Below, piece after piece: positions 12,304-24,074 of a DNA stretch of 64,000 nucleotides. The notes beneath the pieces were generated by a model, which did no database searches, was not told the DNA's origin, and saw nothing but the letters and a program-made list of their open reading frames with translations. Source of the DNA: Epiperipatus broadwayi (taxonomy: Eukaryota > Onychophora > Udeonychophora > Euonychophora > Peripatidae); NCBI GenBank assembly GCA_028023455.1, contig JAQFVV010006844.1, forward strand, positions 1 to 64,000, given 5' to 3'. The stretch's first letter is position 1, and every line of letters begins with the position of its first letter. Both the position numbers and the translations under genes were made by a program.

Positions 12304-13023
12304 TTAAATAAAAGCAAAAAAAAAGGCAAAACTCACCATACAATAGTGCCACCCTGTGCCAAACAGAGTAATCAATGGATGCCAGAGGCTTGTGCATAAA
12401 ATTCTTATCTAGTGCCTACTCATCCAATATCCCCAGACTAGTTTCTGGCTTGTGGCCATCATCAGTGAGGAGCCATGGATCTGAGAGCACTGCACCTAGA
12501 TCTTAGGATCTAATGCAACCCCCCAGCAGCCACCTTTTAACTCTACTTTACTACAAAACTATGAGAATAAAATTGAAAACACAATAATATTTTCAATCTA
12601 AGCTCAATAGCTTATATAGTCATATGGGTCTGAACTCAATTTAGCACCTATACATTTTGGTGTCTTTGGCTCTTAAACAACCATAGCCACCACTATCCTA
12701 CTAGGCAGGATTGGTGTTAAACCACTAAACATCACATGATTACCATCTCTATACTAGCACCTAATTATTGTATACTTAGGCAAAACTCTCCATACAGTAG
12801 TGTCACCCTGTGCCAAACAGGGTAATCAATGGATGCCAGAAACTAGTCTGGGGATATTGGATGAGTAGGCACTAGATAGAGATTTTATGCACAAGCCTTC
12901 TGGCATCCATTGATTACTCTGTTTGGCACACAGTGGCAATACTGTATGGAGAGTTTTACCTATGTTTACAACAATTATGTGCTAGTATAGAGATGGTGAT
13001 CATGTGATGTTTAAATAAAAGCA
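12304..13023. mobile_element. FB-1 foldback element (694 bp), opposite orientation, 13-bp target duplication
   Basis: TTAAATAAAAGCA occurs at 12304-12316 and 13011-13023. The element starts with A-rich sequence and GGCAAAACTCACCATAC and ends GATCATGTGATGTTT. That is the reverse of the orientation at 55020, where ACATCACATG comes first. It contains a second, internal inverted copy of the terminal unit (12780-12960), so it can fold as a double hairpin. Non-coding. Confidence 0.7.
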
Positions 13024-14050
13024 TTTAATAAAGAGGAAAAAAAAAATAATATAAGTATTCAACTTTTAAATTTTTATTTTACATTTCTTTTAAATTTTGA
13101 TATCTTAGGATTTATTATTTTTGATATTGCAGTTTTTTATAATTTTTATTTTCTTTCTTTATAAATGCATAAATTAGCATGCATAAAGTGTCATTAATTA
13201 ATACTTCATTTTAAAAATATTCAGTTACTTATTACTGAAATTCTATACAATTTTGACTATTACAAATTTACTCTTTTCATGGAGAGGAAACAAAAGAATT
13301 TGATGATGTTATATAGTACAGATATAATATTTAATACATATATGTAGCTCATCTTTGGTGATAATTACTCTGATTAAGTCAAATGACTGATTCTGGATTT
13401 CTAGCAAACACATGGCAGAATATTCTTTTCTTATGTATTATTCACTCCTGTATATTCCTATAATCTTGCTTTAGCTTTAATTCTCTAACTCATGTTCATG
13501 TATACAAAGTAAACAATGTAAAATATACGTATTTTGTGTTTTGTTTTTAAAAAATGCCAGATTTTATAGAGAAAAAAATGCAAATAATAGAAGACAAATT
13601 TTGATTTTGTGCCAAAATAAAAGTTTTACACTTTTTTATGCATGGCTTTATGTGTACATAAAATATCTTTTAAAAATTATCTCTCTTGAAAATTACATAA
13701 CTATGTGCTTCTGTATATACACAAATGTGAATTAGAATTGTTCTTTATATATAAAGGTCTCAAATAGGTATTTAAATAACTGGTATGCTCCATGACTTAG
13801 ATTTAAATCCAATCAAGTAATCTTAATTTTTTTTATAAGTTAATAAGGCTTAGATATTTTTAGTTATAAATATCATAACTAATTTATCTTACCATACAAT
13901 GTTATTGATAGGTATCTAGTTATTTGTATCTAGTTTGAAAAGAATAAAAAATTGCTCAAACTTTCACTATATGACATTTGGAAAGTGTGGTGAGTAATTA
14001 ATCTTTTTTACTATTTTTCTTTGGTTTTCCACTCTCCTACTTAAAAGAGT
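13024..14050. other. AT-rich DNA, no feature seen
   Basis: About 1 kb of AT-rich sequence. A 64-codon frame at 13541 has no recognisable domain and low-complexity composition, so I do not call it. Confidence 0.5.
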
Positions 14051-14665
<615 letters not shown>

Positions 14666-14699
14666 ATATAATGATAAATAATATTTTAATATTGAATAA

Positions 14700-15143
14700 A
14701 TATAATGTCATGTGAAATTTACCAAGTCTATTTTTGAATAATAATTAAACAGTCCTCTGGCTGCAGTATTCAATAACTTTTACAGTAAGTAAATGGGCTA
14801 CTTCTTATTGTATTTTAGAACTTTTTATTTAGAGTTACATTAGTCAAGCATTGGTTGTCGAGAGGTCAGCGACAGCTGCTTTATAAGCAGTTGTCCTGGG
14901 TTAGCATGTTCGCTTCCCGCCTGATGCTATTACACATGAGCAAAAAAAAATTTACATTAAAATTTAGAGGTTGGTTTAAGTCTGCTCTCTGGTTATTATT
15001 GTTCTAGATAACTCTAAATAAAAAGTTCTAAAATAGGATAAGGAGTGATCCATTTTCTTTTTGTAAAATGTTATTGAACATGACAACTAGAGGGCAGTAC
15101 AATTATTTAAAATAGCCTTAGTAAATTTCACATGACATTATAT
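14700..15143. mobile_element. foldback element with a tRNA-like core
   Basis: The left arm (14700-14836) and right arm (15008-15143) are imperfect inverted copies. For example TTTAGAACTTTTTATTTAG on the left pairs with CTAAATAAAAAGTTCTAAA on the right, and ATAATGTCATGTGAAATTTA pairs with its complement at the outer edge. The unpaired centre holds a tRNA-like promoter module. No open frame. A composite formed by SINE insertion into a palindrome is possible, but a second copy near 46060-46345 has the same arrangement. Confidence 0.65.
14838..14955 (+). repeat. tRNA-derived SINE-like module
   Basis: An A-box-like TTGTCGAGAGG (14855-14865) and a B-box-like TGTTCGCTTCC (14907-14917) are spaced as in RNA polymerase III promoters. 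They are followed by GATGCTATTACACATGAG and an A-run. Close relatives lie at 46165-46262 (minus) and 47452-47520 (plus), all ending GATGCTA...ACA.ATG. It does not form a full cloverleaf, so it is not a tRNA gene. Confidence 0.6.
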
Positions 15144-15229
15144 ATATATTATCTCACTAATGGTTACAATAAAAACATTAAATGTAAAGTTTTACATAAC
15201 ATTTATGCTAAAGAAACAAAATTGACCAC

Positions 15230-15671
15230 CCAATTAGTTATAGAGTTGTTTCACTTTATATTAAAGAAGCCACTGATAAGATCAGTAGCACACTAGCTAA
15301 TTTTAATATTAAAACTACTTTTTCCATTAGCAAAAAAAATAGTTATTTTTTTCATAAATGTGAGATTGAGTACTTCTATAATATCAAATTTTTAAATTCC
15401 AAGTTTAAAATGCTCAAAAACCTATGTAGGTCAATCAGGTAGACATATTAATGTCAGAGTTAAAACTCATAAAAATGCCTTCAATCAAAAATTGATTACA
15501 TCTGCTTTTACATCACATTTTTTAATAAATATACCTGACTTTGGTAATAATAAATTAATATCAATTAATTTGAAAAACTATGCTATAAGAACTATGAGAG
15601 AGTCCATTAAAATATTGAAAAGACTGGGTGGTTTAAATAAATCTGATGGATCACAAAGTATTCCCACCTAA
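15230..15671 (+). pseudogene. Penelope-like element GIY-YIG endonuclease remnant
   Basis: One frame (from about 15242) reads SLYIKEATDKISSTLANFNI, typical of the linker after the reverse transcriptase. After a frame change near 15395 another frame reads KCSKTYVGQSGRHINVRVKT followed by HKNAF and, further on, AIRTMRESIKI, ending at a TAA (15669-15671). C-x-x-TYVGQSGR with a downstream R and H is the GIY-YIG nuclease signature of Penelope-like elements, which nicks the target to prime reverse transcription. The reverse transcriptase part is missing, so this is a 5'-truncated, frameshifted copy. It is on the opposite strand from the Penelope remnant at 31330-33128 and is a separate insertion. 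Confidence 0.65.
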
Positions 15672-15989
15672 TGGAAGCCATTTACTTTATCTATTTCTTC
15701 TAAAATCAACTTAGAATCATTTAATTGTAAAACAAAAGGTTGTAAAAAAAAATTGTGAATCAATCTTTTCTGAATGATCAACCATCAAATACATATAAGA
15801 ATAATTGCTCTTTATTTTACATAAAAATTATTTATTAAAATTTGGATCTTGACAAGAATGAATGTTATTACAGTAAAACAAAAACATTGGAAATTAAAAC
15901 AAAATAATAGATAGTATAACCCAAATAAAACTTTATTTTCTTCATGAAGTGTGAAAATATTAAATGATATATCATCATCATCATCATTA

Positions 15990-16583
15990 TCAACCATTAT
16001 CAATCCACTGCAGGATGAAGGTCTCTCCAAGTTTAATCCATCTTCTCCGATCTTTAGCTTCTCTTCTCCACATCACCCCTACACATTTTCTTATTTCATC
16101 CATCCATCTTACATGTGGTCTCCTTCTAGGTCTTTTACAATCTCTTGGAATCCAGTTTAAAATTTCAATTGTCCATCTATTATCATCTCTTCTAGCAATA
16201 TGTCCAGCCCAACTCCACTTCAATCTTTTAATTTTTTCAATGAGGTCAGTAACACCTGTTTGTTCTCTTACCCATACATTGCGTTTTCGATCTCTTCTTG
16301 TTACTCCCAACATACATCTCTCCATACTTCTTTGAGTGGTCTGAAGTCTCTGTATTGATCTTCTATTAAGTGTCCAAGTCTCAGATCCATAAGTAAGAAC
16401 TGGTAAAGCACATTTGTTAAAAACCTTTCTTTTCAAACACATAGGCATATTTCCTTTTAATATCAAGTTATTTCTACCAAAAGCACTCCAACCAAGTTTA
16501 ATTCTATGATTAATTTTCTCTATTATGTTTCCATCTGTATTAATAATCTGACCAAGGTATTTGTAACTCTTAACTTCTTCTAG
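15990..16583 (-). pseudogene. RTE-type LINE, C-terminal part of the reverse transcriptase protein
   Basis: Translation from about 16583 gives EEVKSYKYLGQIIN, INHRIKLGWSAFGRNN, then in one open frame VLTYGSETWTLNRRSIQRLQ, RSMERCMLGVTRRDR, LKWSWAGHIARRDDNRWT and RRPHVRWMDEIRK. These blocks are the conserved thumb and tail region of RTE-clade proteins. The open frame continues to a stop at 15990. It lacks the polymerase core, which lies inverted at 18665-19177. It has no start of its own because it was created by inversion. Sequence quality is better than in the copy at 54605, suggesting a younger insertion. Confidence 0.8.
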
Positions 16584-16874
16584 GCTGCAGAAAGGAGTTT
16601 GCTATTAACTGAAAGGAGACCCTTTGATTCCTCTTGGAGGCCTTAAAGTAACCGAGCAGGGCAAATTCCTAATGTCCACTCCATACGTTCTTGTCGTGGC
16701 AGCTGTTATTACTATATGTTTATTCATGTAGTATACGAACATGGATGGGCTGCTCACCAACATGCATTAGCCAGCGTGGTGAGTTTATTGGCTTTTTACC
16801 TCTGAGTTTAAGATCAAGAAACACCATGGTCTTTCTTCTCAGTGCCTGATAAGGCAGAATGAATGTTTGTGTAA
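16584..16874 (+). other. 5' untranslated region of the LINE
   Basis: It begins GCTGCAGAAAGGAG. The copy at 54605 begins at the same point (GCTGCAAAAAAGAAG) and stays alignable through CTGAAAGGAGACCCTTT, so this is the family's true 5' end rather than a truncation. It may contain the internal promoter; no specific motif is recognised. Confidence 0.6.
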
Positions 16875-17903
16875 ATGATAAAGATTTTTCCCAATTATAC
16901 AATTATGACAGACAAAAATAAAGCATGGCCCTTAATACCAGGAGGCTGTAAAGTCACCAACCAAGGCAGCGGTTGGTGGCTGAAGGCAGAGGGTGCTAAG
17001 AATATCCTGGAGGCGGACCCAGGCTGCCATTTGATGATGACTTTTTATTTAGGTACTTACAACTGCAGATCACTTTCATGTGAAGGAAGATTGCAAGAAT
17101 TAGAAGAAGAACTCTCTTATATTAAATGGGATATTATTGGACTTTGTGAAGTTAGAAGAAAAGGTGAAGAGACAATTGATTTAAAAAGTGGACATATGCT
17201 CTATTATAAAGGCACACATATTGGAAATACAAGTGGAGTAGGATTCATTATAAATAAAAAGTGGAAGAACAATATTGTGGAGATTGATGGTGTATTAGAC
17301 AGAGTGACAAGATTAGTTATACAACTTAATAGCAGATATCAAAAGCAGATAATTCAGGTTTATGCCCCAACAAGTTCTCACAGTGATGAAGTAGTAGAAG
17401 ATTTTTATATGGATGTACAAAAGGCTTTTGATCAGAGTAAACAACATTTTAAAATTGTTATGGGAGATTTTAATGCTAGAATTGGTAAACAAATAAAAGA
17501 TGAAAGTGTTGTAGGTAATTTTGGTTATGGTAATAGAAATGAGAGAGGACATAGACTTGTGGAGTTTGCAGAGAAGGAAAAACTTTATATTATGAATTCT
17601 TTTTTTGAGAAAAATGTTAGAAGGAAATGGACATGGAAGCATCCAAATGAAGGTACAGCAGAATTGGATTATATTTTGATTAACAGGAAATACATATTTC
17701 AAGATTGTAATGTTCTTAATAAATTTAACACAGGAAGTGATCATCGATTAGTAAGGGGTAAGATACATGTTAATGTAAAACTAGAGAGACAAAAATTATT
17801 AAGAAAAACTATATTTACAGTTGATATTCCTAATCTTCAGAAACATTCTAATGAATTTAAATTAGAACTTACAAATTGGTTTCAAGTATTAGTGGGTTTT
17901 TAG
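16875..17903 (+). pseudogene. RTE-type LINE apurinic/apyrimidinic-like endonuclease domain
   Basis: This domain nicks the target DNA so that reverse transcription can be primed. The 342-codon frame shows the exonuclease-endonuclease-phosphatase motifs in order: GTYNCRSL (Asn), IIGLCEVRRK (Glu), QVYAPTS, MGDFNARIG (Asp and Asn), TAELDYILINRK and GSDHRLVRGKI (Asp-His). All expected catalytic residues appear present. The ATG at 16875 is only the longest choice; one near 17036 just before FYLGTYNCRSL is also possible. The frame ends early at 17901-17903, and the LINE protein continues in another frame from about 17921, so a frameshift separates endonuclease and reverse transcriptase. Confidence 0.82.
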
Positions 17904-17920
17904 CATGATTCAGATTTGAT

Positions 17921-19247
17921 ATGAAAATAACTGATACACTTTTAAAAACTGCAACCAAGATAGCTGGTAGAAAAAAGCAGCAATTGACTAATAAAATTTC
18001 TACTGAGACTAGAGAACTTATGAAGAAAAGAAGGAATATGAAGATATGCAAGAATGATGCATTAAAAAGAATTGAATATCTCGAATTTTGTAAAATGGTG
18101 TGGAAAAGAGTTGAAAATGATATAAGATAGTATAACTGTGAATTAGCAAGAAAAGCTGTAGAAGAAAATAAAAGTCTTAAGAATGTAAAACAACATTTTG
18201 GTATTGGTAGGAAATTTATATCTGCAATAAGGAAAAAAGATGGAATTATTACTAAAAAGAGGGATGACATTATGAAATTGGTAGAAGATTTTTATCGAGA
18301 ATTATATAGTAATAAAGAACAAGTACCTCCTATATCTATTACATCTTCTGAATTGCCCAGAATTTTAAATGAAGAAGTGAGAAATGCAATTAAATGTATG
18401 AAAAAAGGAAAGGCTCCAGGTAATGATGGAATTATAATTGATATATTAAAAGAAGCAGGTGAAGAAACAGAAAAAATATTAGCAAAGTTATATACCAAAT
18501 GTCTAAATGATAAAGATGTACCGGATGATTGAAAGAATGCAGTAATAATATTAATATTTAAAAAAGGTGATAAAGAAGATATTAGAAATTACAGACCTAT
18601 CAGCCTTTTATCAGTTTTATATAAAATTTTTACCAAGATAATTACAACTCGTCTACAGAGAACCTTGGATTTTCACCAACCAAGAGAACAAGCTGGATTT
18701 AAAAGTGGTTTTAGTACAGTAGATCATATTCAAGTATTGAGAGAAGTTATAGAAAGGACAAATGAATATGAGTTGTCATTGTGTTTTGGATTTGTACATT
18801 ATGAAAAGGCATTTGATTCTATAAACATTTCTTCAGTGATTAAAGCATTGGATCATCAAGGTATAGATCCAGGATATTGTCATATTTTAAAGAATATTTA
18901 TAAAAATGCAACAGCAACAATTAGATTACATAATGATACTGGGAAAGTCAACATTGAGAAAGGTGTAAGACGAGGTGACTCCATATCTCCAAAACTTTTT
19001 ACAGCAGTTCTGCAAGAAGTATTTTGTGGATTAAAATGGGAAACTAAAGGAGTGAAAGTAAATGGAGATTATTTAAGTCATTTAGATTTCGCAGATGATG
19101 TAGTTGTTTTTGCAAATAATGCTTCCGAGCTGCAGGAAATGTTGCAGGAGTTATCAGATGAAAGTAGGAAAGTATGACTAAAGATAAATGTTAAAAAGAC
19201 TAAAGTAATGTTTAATCGATTTGCTCAAAATATGAAAATAAAGATTG
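17921..19247 (+). pseudogene. RTE-type LINE reverse transcriptase, disabled
   Basis: The connector (17921-18130) is followed by a stop at 18128, then MKKGKAPGNDGIIIDILK, a stop at 18530 (TGA where a Trp codon is expected), FKKGDKEDIRNYRPISLLSV, REQAGFKSGFSTVDHI, CFGFVHYEKAFDSI, GVRRGDSISPKLFTAVLQEV, HLDFADDVVVFA, and another TGA near 19176. These are fingers and palm motifs of non-LTR reverse transcriptases. Motif A normally reads D-Y-x-K-A-F-D; here the first Asp, a metal-binding residue, is His. The FADD motif C is intact. The sequence is interrupted at 19247 by the inversion breakpoint. It cannot make an active enzyme without repair of several defects. Confidence 0.82.
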
Positions 19248-19258
19248 AAATGATATAT

Positions 19259-19819
19259 ATATATATTGAACTGGATAATCTATCTGCTTCAAAAGTTCTG
19301 TTGCGTAATTTAAAATGGCTTTCGTATTTTTTTTTAAGTTTTTAAAAGTTATATTGAAGTTTTATATTTTATTATTTTATGTAGTAAGAGTATGTAATAT
19401 CACACATATACTCACTTGTTTGTTTGTTTTTTAAAAAAAAGATCTGTGATTTTTAATTGCAATAGATTTTAGTTTTGAAATCTATTTTCTTTTGAGTTTT
19501 TTAAAATCTTTTTTGAGAAAGCATTTAATTTTGGAAAGTTTTAATTACATTCCTGTTTTTTATATTTTCAATTTTAATCTATTGAAAATTTATTTTTAAA
19601 AGCTGAGACTTGTTTTTACATTTATTTTTTTTAGATTAAATTTTAAATAAGATAGTGCCCTGGTCAGAATCTTTAATTAAGATTAGGATGAGATAAAGAT
19701 TTGCCCTGGTCAAAATTGCTGATTAAAGATGTTACAGAAGATAAGAGATCATAAAAGTAGCCCTGGGATTTTAATTATTGACTTTTATTATGCTCATTTA
19801 GTATTGCTTTAACTTTTAG
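19259..19819. other. AT-rich DNA with a degenerate short repeat
   Basis: No gene is seen. Two related segments, GCCCTGGTCAGAATC and GCCCTGGTCAAAATTGC, occur about 47 bases apart near 19656 and 19703, suggesting a small old tandem duplication. Confidence 0.45.
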
Positions 19820-19993
19820 TATGCCAATTGTGAGACTTATTTGAATTGTCGTGCTGCTATAAATTCTCAAGAATCATCTCTGCAGAATGCCAAAACTATA
19901 CACTATGAAGAATTTTATCAACATCATGCCATGCTAAACCAACTCAAAGATGAGCCCCAGATTCCAAATTGTTCCTGCAAAATCATGTCTTAA
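19820..19993 (+). other. possible terminal coding exon or exon relic
   Basis: A pyrimidine-rich stretch ending in TTTTAG (to 19819) looks like a splice acceptor. It is followed by 57 open codons rich in Cys, Gln, His and Glu, including CETYLNCRAAINSQ and IHYEEFYQHHAMLNQLKD, ending TAA at 19991-19993. After this stop the same frame stays open for 17 more codons (ELKQELIPSVTSNLLSI), so the TAA could be a mutated Gln codon. Composition is unlike the surrounding low-complexity frames. I do not recognise the family. A polyadenylation signal AATAAA lies at 20930-20935. This may be a host exon, a pseudogene or chance. Confidence 0.25.
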
Positions 19994-21219
19994 GAGCTTA
20001 AACAAGAACTGATCCCTAGTGTTACCTCCAATCTCCTGAGCATATAATGGAAACCTAAAGTCTTTTTTTGAACTTTTCAGTAAAATGAACTATGTTTCCA
20101 TGCTGAAAGACATCTGCAGAACTTAACCTTATAACCTCAGGGTAAAAGATTTCATATTTTAACCAGGGTTTAAATCTCTTATTAAAGACTCAGCTTAATC
20201 TTAAAAAGCAACTTATTTTTATGTATTTTGGCTATTCAATTTAAATATTTTAAGTATTTATTATATGTATTTTCTTATTGTATTTATAGTGTGTCTTGGA
20301 ATATTAGTTTTAAGATTTTATATTTGTTTTAAATATTATTTATCTGAAAGTGTATTGTGAGTTTATAATTGGTATGCTTTGTATTTTTTTCATTTATATT
20401 ACTAACCCTTGCTAAATGCTTTGGCAGATCTTTATAATTTCATTTTGCTCACCTGTCCCTTTTTTATTCATTAAATTTAATTTAAATATAAACTTGGTTT
20501 GCATTTTTAGCAGATTGCAAATCTTTTGTCTGGTAGTTTATCATATATAGTCTTCTGGTTTTCAGAAATTGAAGATTTTTTTTTTCTGTCAAAGATTGCA
20601 TAAGATCATTATCTTTTCTCATGTTTTTTGTCTTGTATAGAAATTAACCTTCAATGGCTTAAAGGTGCCTGACCATGAGCTGTTCTGTGGAAACATGATG
20701 ACTCTAGTTTCAAGATACTAAAGAGTACTCATCTTGCACTGTTTTATTGATTTTCTACAAGACTCTATTGTTTCACTATCTATGGATTGGGAAACTAGAA
20801 TTGGTTTTTATAAATCACCAGCAGGAAGATATTAGGAATTCCTTTTAAATTCATAAGCGAGCAAATGAACTTATCTGCCATGGTGTTTAATATTTGCATT
20901 ACTCATGTACACTCTCTGGTAAATACACCAATAAAATCTAGGTCAAACTTTTGTATTTTGTTAGCTAGATTTATTTTGTTTTTACTTGAATTTAATAAAA
21001 TTTAAAATTAGTTTGGCTGATGTTTGTCTTCATGTTTTCTTTTCTCAATTGTCTGAACAATCTTAAAGATCTCTTTCTCTCCCTGGGTTTAGCTGATGCC
21101 AATCATCATCAGCAGTAACTTTTGATCACAATAAATTAAATTTTCCAAGTACACAGTGACTTGGTGGCACCCTCTGTGATCAAAAGAAGATAGAATGACC
21201 ATTAGAATATATATACAGA
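19994..21219. other. AT-rich DNA, possible 3' untranslated region
   Basis: Slightly less AT-rich than its surroundings up to about 21000 and contains AATAAA at 20930. If the exon call at 19820 is right this would be its 3' UTR. Otherwise nothing is recognised. Confidence 0.25.
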
Positions 21220-21640
21220 GATTTTATCCATGTAAACAGAAATAATGTTTGCCTTTGATGTTTTCAGGAAATTATCAATTACTATTAATTGACAATCTCT
21301 GTGAGGCTAAATAATATTTCTCCATTATCTATAATAGCTGTAGATTTTACCCATGTAAACAGATATAACCTTTGCCTTCAATGTTGCTAGGAAACTATCA
21401 ATTAGTACTAATTGACAATCTCTGTAAAACCAAATAAGATTTCTCCATTATTTATAATAGCTATTTTGTTTGTGTTTATTGTTGAAGTAAAAAAAGATCC
21501 AACAATAACCTTCAACAAAAAGCTATTATAGGTAATGGAGAAAACTTATTTAGCATCAGAAAATTTCCAATTAATAGCAATTGTTAGTTTCCTAGAATAT
21601 CAAAAACAAAAAAAATATTCCTGTTTACATGGATAAAATC
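21220..21640. repeat. foldback repeat with tandemly duplicated left arm
   Basis: The left edge GATTTTATCCATGTAAACAG (21220-21239) is the reverse complement of 21621-21640. The left arm is present twice in tandem (about 21220-21345 and 21346-21470), each with a TCAATTA.TA.TAATTGACA inverted core. The right arm occurs once. A related copy is at 49161-49480. Confidence 0.65.
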
Positions 21641-21715
21641 CTCTTGCTTCTGTTCTTTATTAAAATTACAATTTATGGAAATTATTTAATTCAATATACA
21701 TATAAAATCAAAATT

Positions 21716-22140
21716 ACTTCAAATTGACAATTCAACCGGATTAACCAAAGAAAATAAATACTAAAATGCAACCAATGATTTCACTGCTACAAACATACTT
21801 TTCATGTGTAAAGGACAAGATAACAACACAATTTATATAAATATTACCCACAATCCCACTTACATTCTACACACCCTTAATATTAAAAGAACTTTTTAAT
21901 ATTAAAAAGAATAATAATTTGATTCTGAAGCAATTCACTTATTTAAAAATTCCTTTAATATTAAGGCTATATGAGAGGTAAGTGGAATTGTGGGTAATGT
22001 TTACTTTAAATATGTTATTTTGTAGTTCTTTGCACTTGAGAAGTTCTGTATGTAGCAGTGAAACCATTGGTAGTGTTTAGGAGTTTATTTTTTGGGGCTA
22101 GTCTGATTGAATTGTGAATTTGGTATAATTTTTATTCTTT
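21716..22140. repeat. foldback repeat, arms about 190 bp
   Basis: ATTACCCACAAT near 21844 pairs with ATTGTGGGTAAT near 21988, and the flanking sequence pairs outward. On the left AATGATTTCACTGCTACA matches the complement of TGTAGCAGTGAAACCATT on the right. Arms are diverged, so the element is old. Non-coding. Confidence 0.6.
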
Positions 22141-22169
22141 TATTGACTAGTTTTGCTTTAGGCTTTTAA

Positions 22170-22255
22170 TGTGTGTATATATATTATTGTATATGAATTG
22201 CGATAATGTTTAATATGTGTATATATATTATTGTATATGAATTGCGATAATGTGT
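22170..22255. repeat. 45-bp tandem duplication
   Basis: The unit TGTGTATATATATTATTG followed by TATATGAATTGCGATAATG appears twice in direct succession with almost no change, indicating a recent duplication. Confidence 0.8.
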
Positions 22256-24074
22256 TATAATTTTTTTAAATACTATTTTTTTAAAATGTTAAATAAACAT
22301 AAATTTACCATATTATTAATATGTATTAAGCTGTTAAATAATAATTTGTAAAGTTGTCTTAAGTTTTCCAACTATTACATTTCAATAAAACATCAATAAT
22401 TCAAACTAATTAAAAGCAAAAGCAGTTTAATCAGACATAAATGTGAATTACTTTTAAATGTTGATATATGAGGGATTGAAAAGTGATGTCCAACTATCAG
22501 AGTGTTTGAAAATGTTTACTGAATCACAACCATCTATTATTTTGGCACCCATGCATCCATATGATTTTTTTATCACTGTGCCAGTATTTTTTCCACTGTG
22601 CTGTTGCAGTAGTAGAAATATTATTCTATACTATCTGGTATTGATGTGTTTGTTTTATAGTTTTACTTTTTATTGTTATTGTTAGGTAATTTGGTATAAA
22701 TAAAAAAGTAAAAAAACAATCAGACCAATTTTATAGCTAAAATTAAAAAACAATAGTTGATGGTTTCTTTTTTTTAAAATGCTTTTATTAAACTTTGAAA
22801 CTATGTTTGTTTAGAACAAATTTTGTATTGAATTTTAACATACTTCTATCAAATGAATTTCCTTCAAATTTTTTACATATATGACAATGAAATATTTTAA
22901 GATTGTTAAGTGGTTTATATAATCTAAGGCTGTTGGCAAATATAACTTCAAATATGTTGATATTAGTTTGGTAAGTTTTCAATTAATGATACATTTCTTT
23001 GCCATGCAGCTCCAGTGTTTGAGAAATCAAAACATTCAATTTCAGAGTTTTTCTAATCTTTTTTTTTGAGTGTTAAAACTCAATTATAAATTTTTTAACA
23101 TTTTAATTTCAAAAAAGTTTGAAAGGGATCAGGATAATCTAAAACACAGAGATTTCAAAGTCTGCTAAATTCCACAGTGATGCGTATTTATTGTCTTCTT
23201 GGAAATCTCAAAATTTATGATATTATTTCAAAAAATATTACAAATGACTGATTTTTTGAAAAGTTTATGATTTTTGCATGGTAAATGTGTGATAATTATT
23301 GGAAATCAAGAACATATATTATTACATATTTATTTTGTACAGAAATGTTTTATTTTTAAATATAAAATGTTATATTTTTCTGATTAACATTACTATGGGA
23401 ATTATGGTAATGGGGATTAAGATATGTTTAGACTCACAATCTGTTAGAAAACATACCAATATCATAAAAATTAATAAAAAGTTTTAAACTTTTAAAGTGT
23501 AAGTTTATAAATTTTCCAGATATTGATAGTTATTCATTCACATTTTAAATATAAACATAAAAAAAAGATTTTGTTCATTTTCTGAAGTCAATCTGCTTTT
23601 CCTGACAGTTCAGTGATCGTTTTGAGTAAAATCCAATTTTTAAAATAATTGGGAAACTCAAAGGTGATTTTTTAAAAAAAATTATTTAATTTCTGAACAA
23701 AAATATCTATCAAATGAAATCAAATTTATTATATTCTGATATAGAATAATGGTTTAATACTAAAATTAAAGTTAAAATCTTAATGCAAGTGAAAACAAAA
23801 AAAAATTGGCAGAATGCAAGCACAGCACAAAGAAATTAAACATATGAGAGGGCAATATATTTTTAAATGCTATTTTTTTTAAAAAAAAAAAATCCTTTCA
23901 TAAACAAAATAACATTGTAATTGATTTTTAATGCATTGTAAATTTCTTTTAAAATGATACACATATTGTGATATCAGTTTCATATTCTTCATTTTAAACA
24001 GAATTAATTACAAAAATATATGAATATTAAAAAATTAAAAGTAATATATATATATATATATAATAAAATATAAT
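22256..24074. other. AT-rich DNA, no feature seen
   Basis: Several short frames (22458, 22788, 23299) have no recognisable domains and AT-driven composition. No repeat is recognised. Confidence 0.5.

Larger units (their letters stand above)
15962..19258. mobile_element. near full-length RTE-type LINE rearranged by a 5' inversion (twin priming), with 11-bp target duplication
   Basis: The 5' part of the element (16584-19247) lies on the plus strand and the 3' part (15973-16583) on the minus strand, joined at the element's own 5' end. AAATGATATAT flanks the whole unit at 15962-15972 and 19248-19258. This order, with target then internal breakpoint, 5' end at the junction and then the 3' segment, is the known product of twin priming during target-primed reverse transcription. 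Together the parts total about 3275 bp, a normal RTE length, and only about 15 nucleotides appear lost at the breakpoint compared with the copy at 54605. The minus-strand 3' end terminates in GAT repeats. Confidence 0.8.

Noticed and set aside
17313-18270. Minus-strand frames opposite the LINE
   Set aside because: They are antisense shadows of the endonuclease and reverse transcriptase frames.
22458-22685. 75-codon frame with a varied first half
   Set aside because: No recognised domain, no conserved signal, and the second half is low-complexity hydrophobic sequence.
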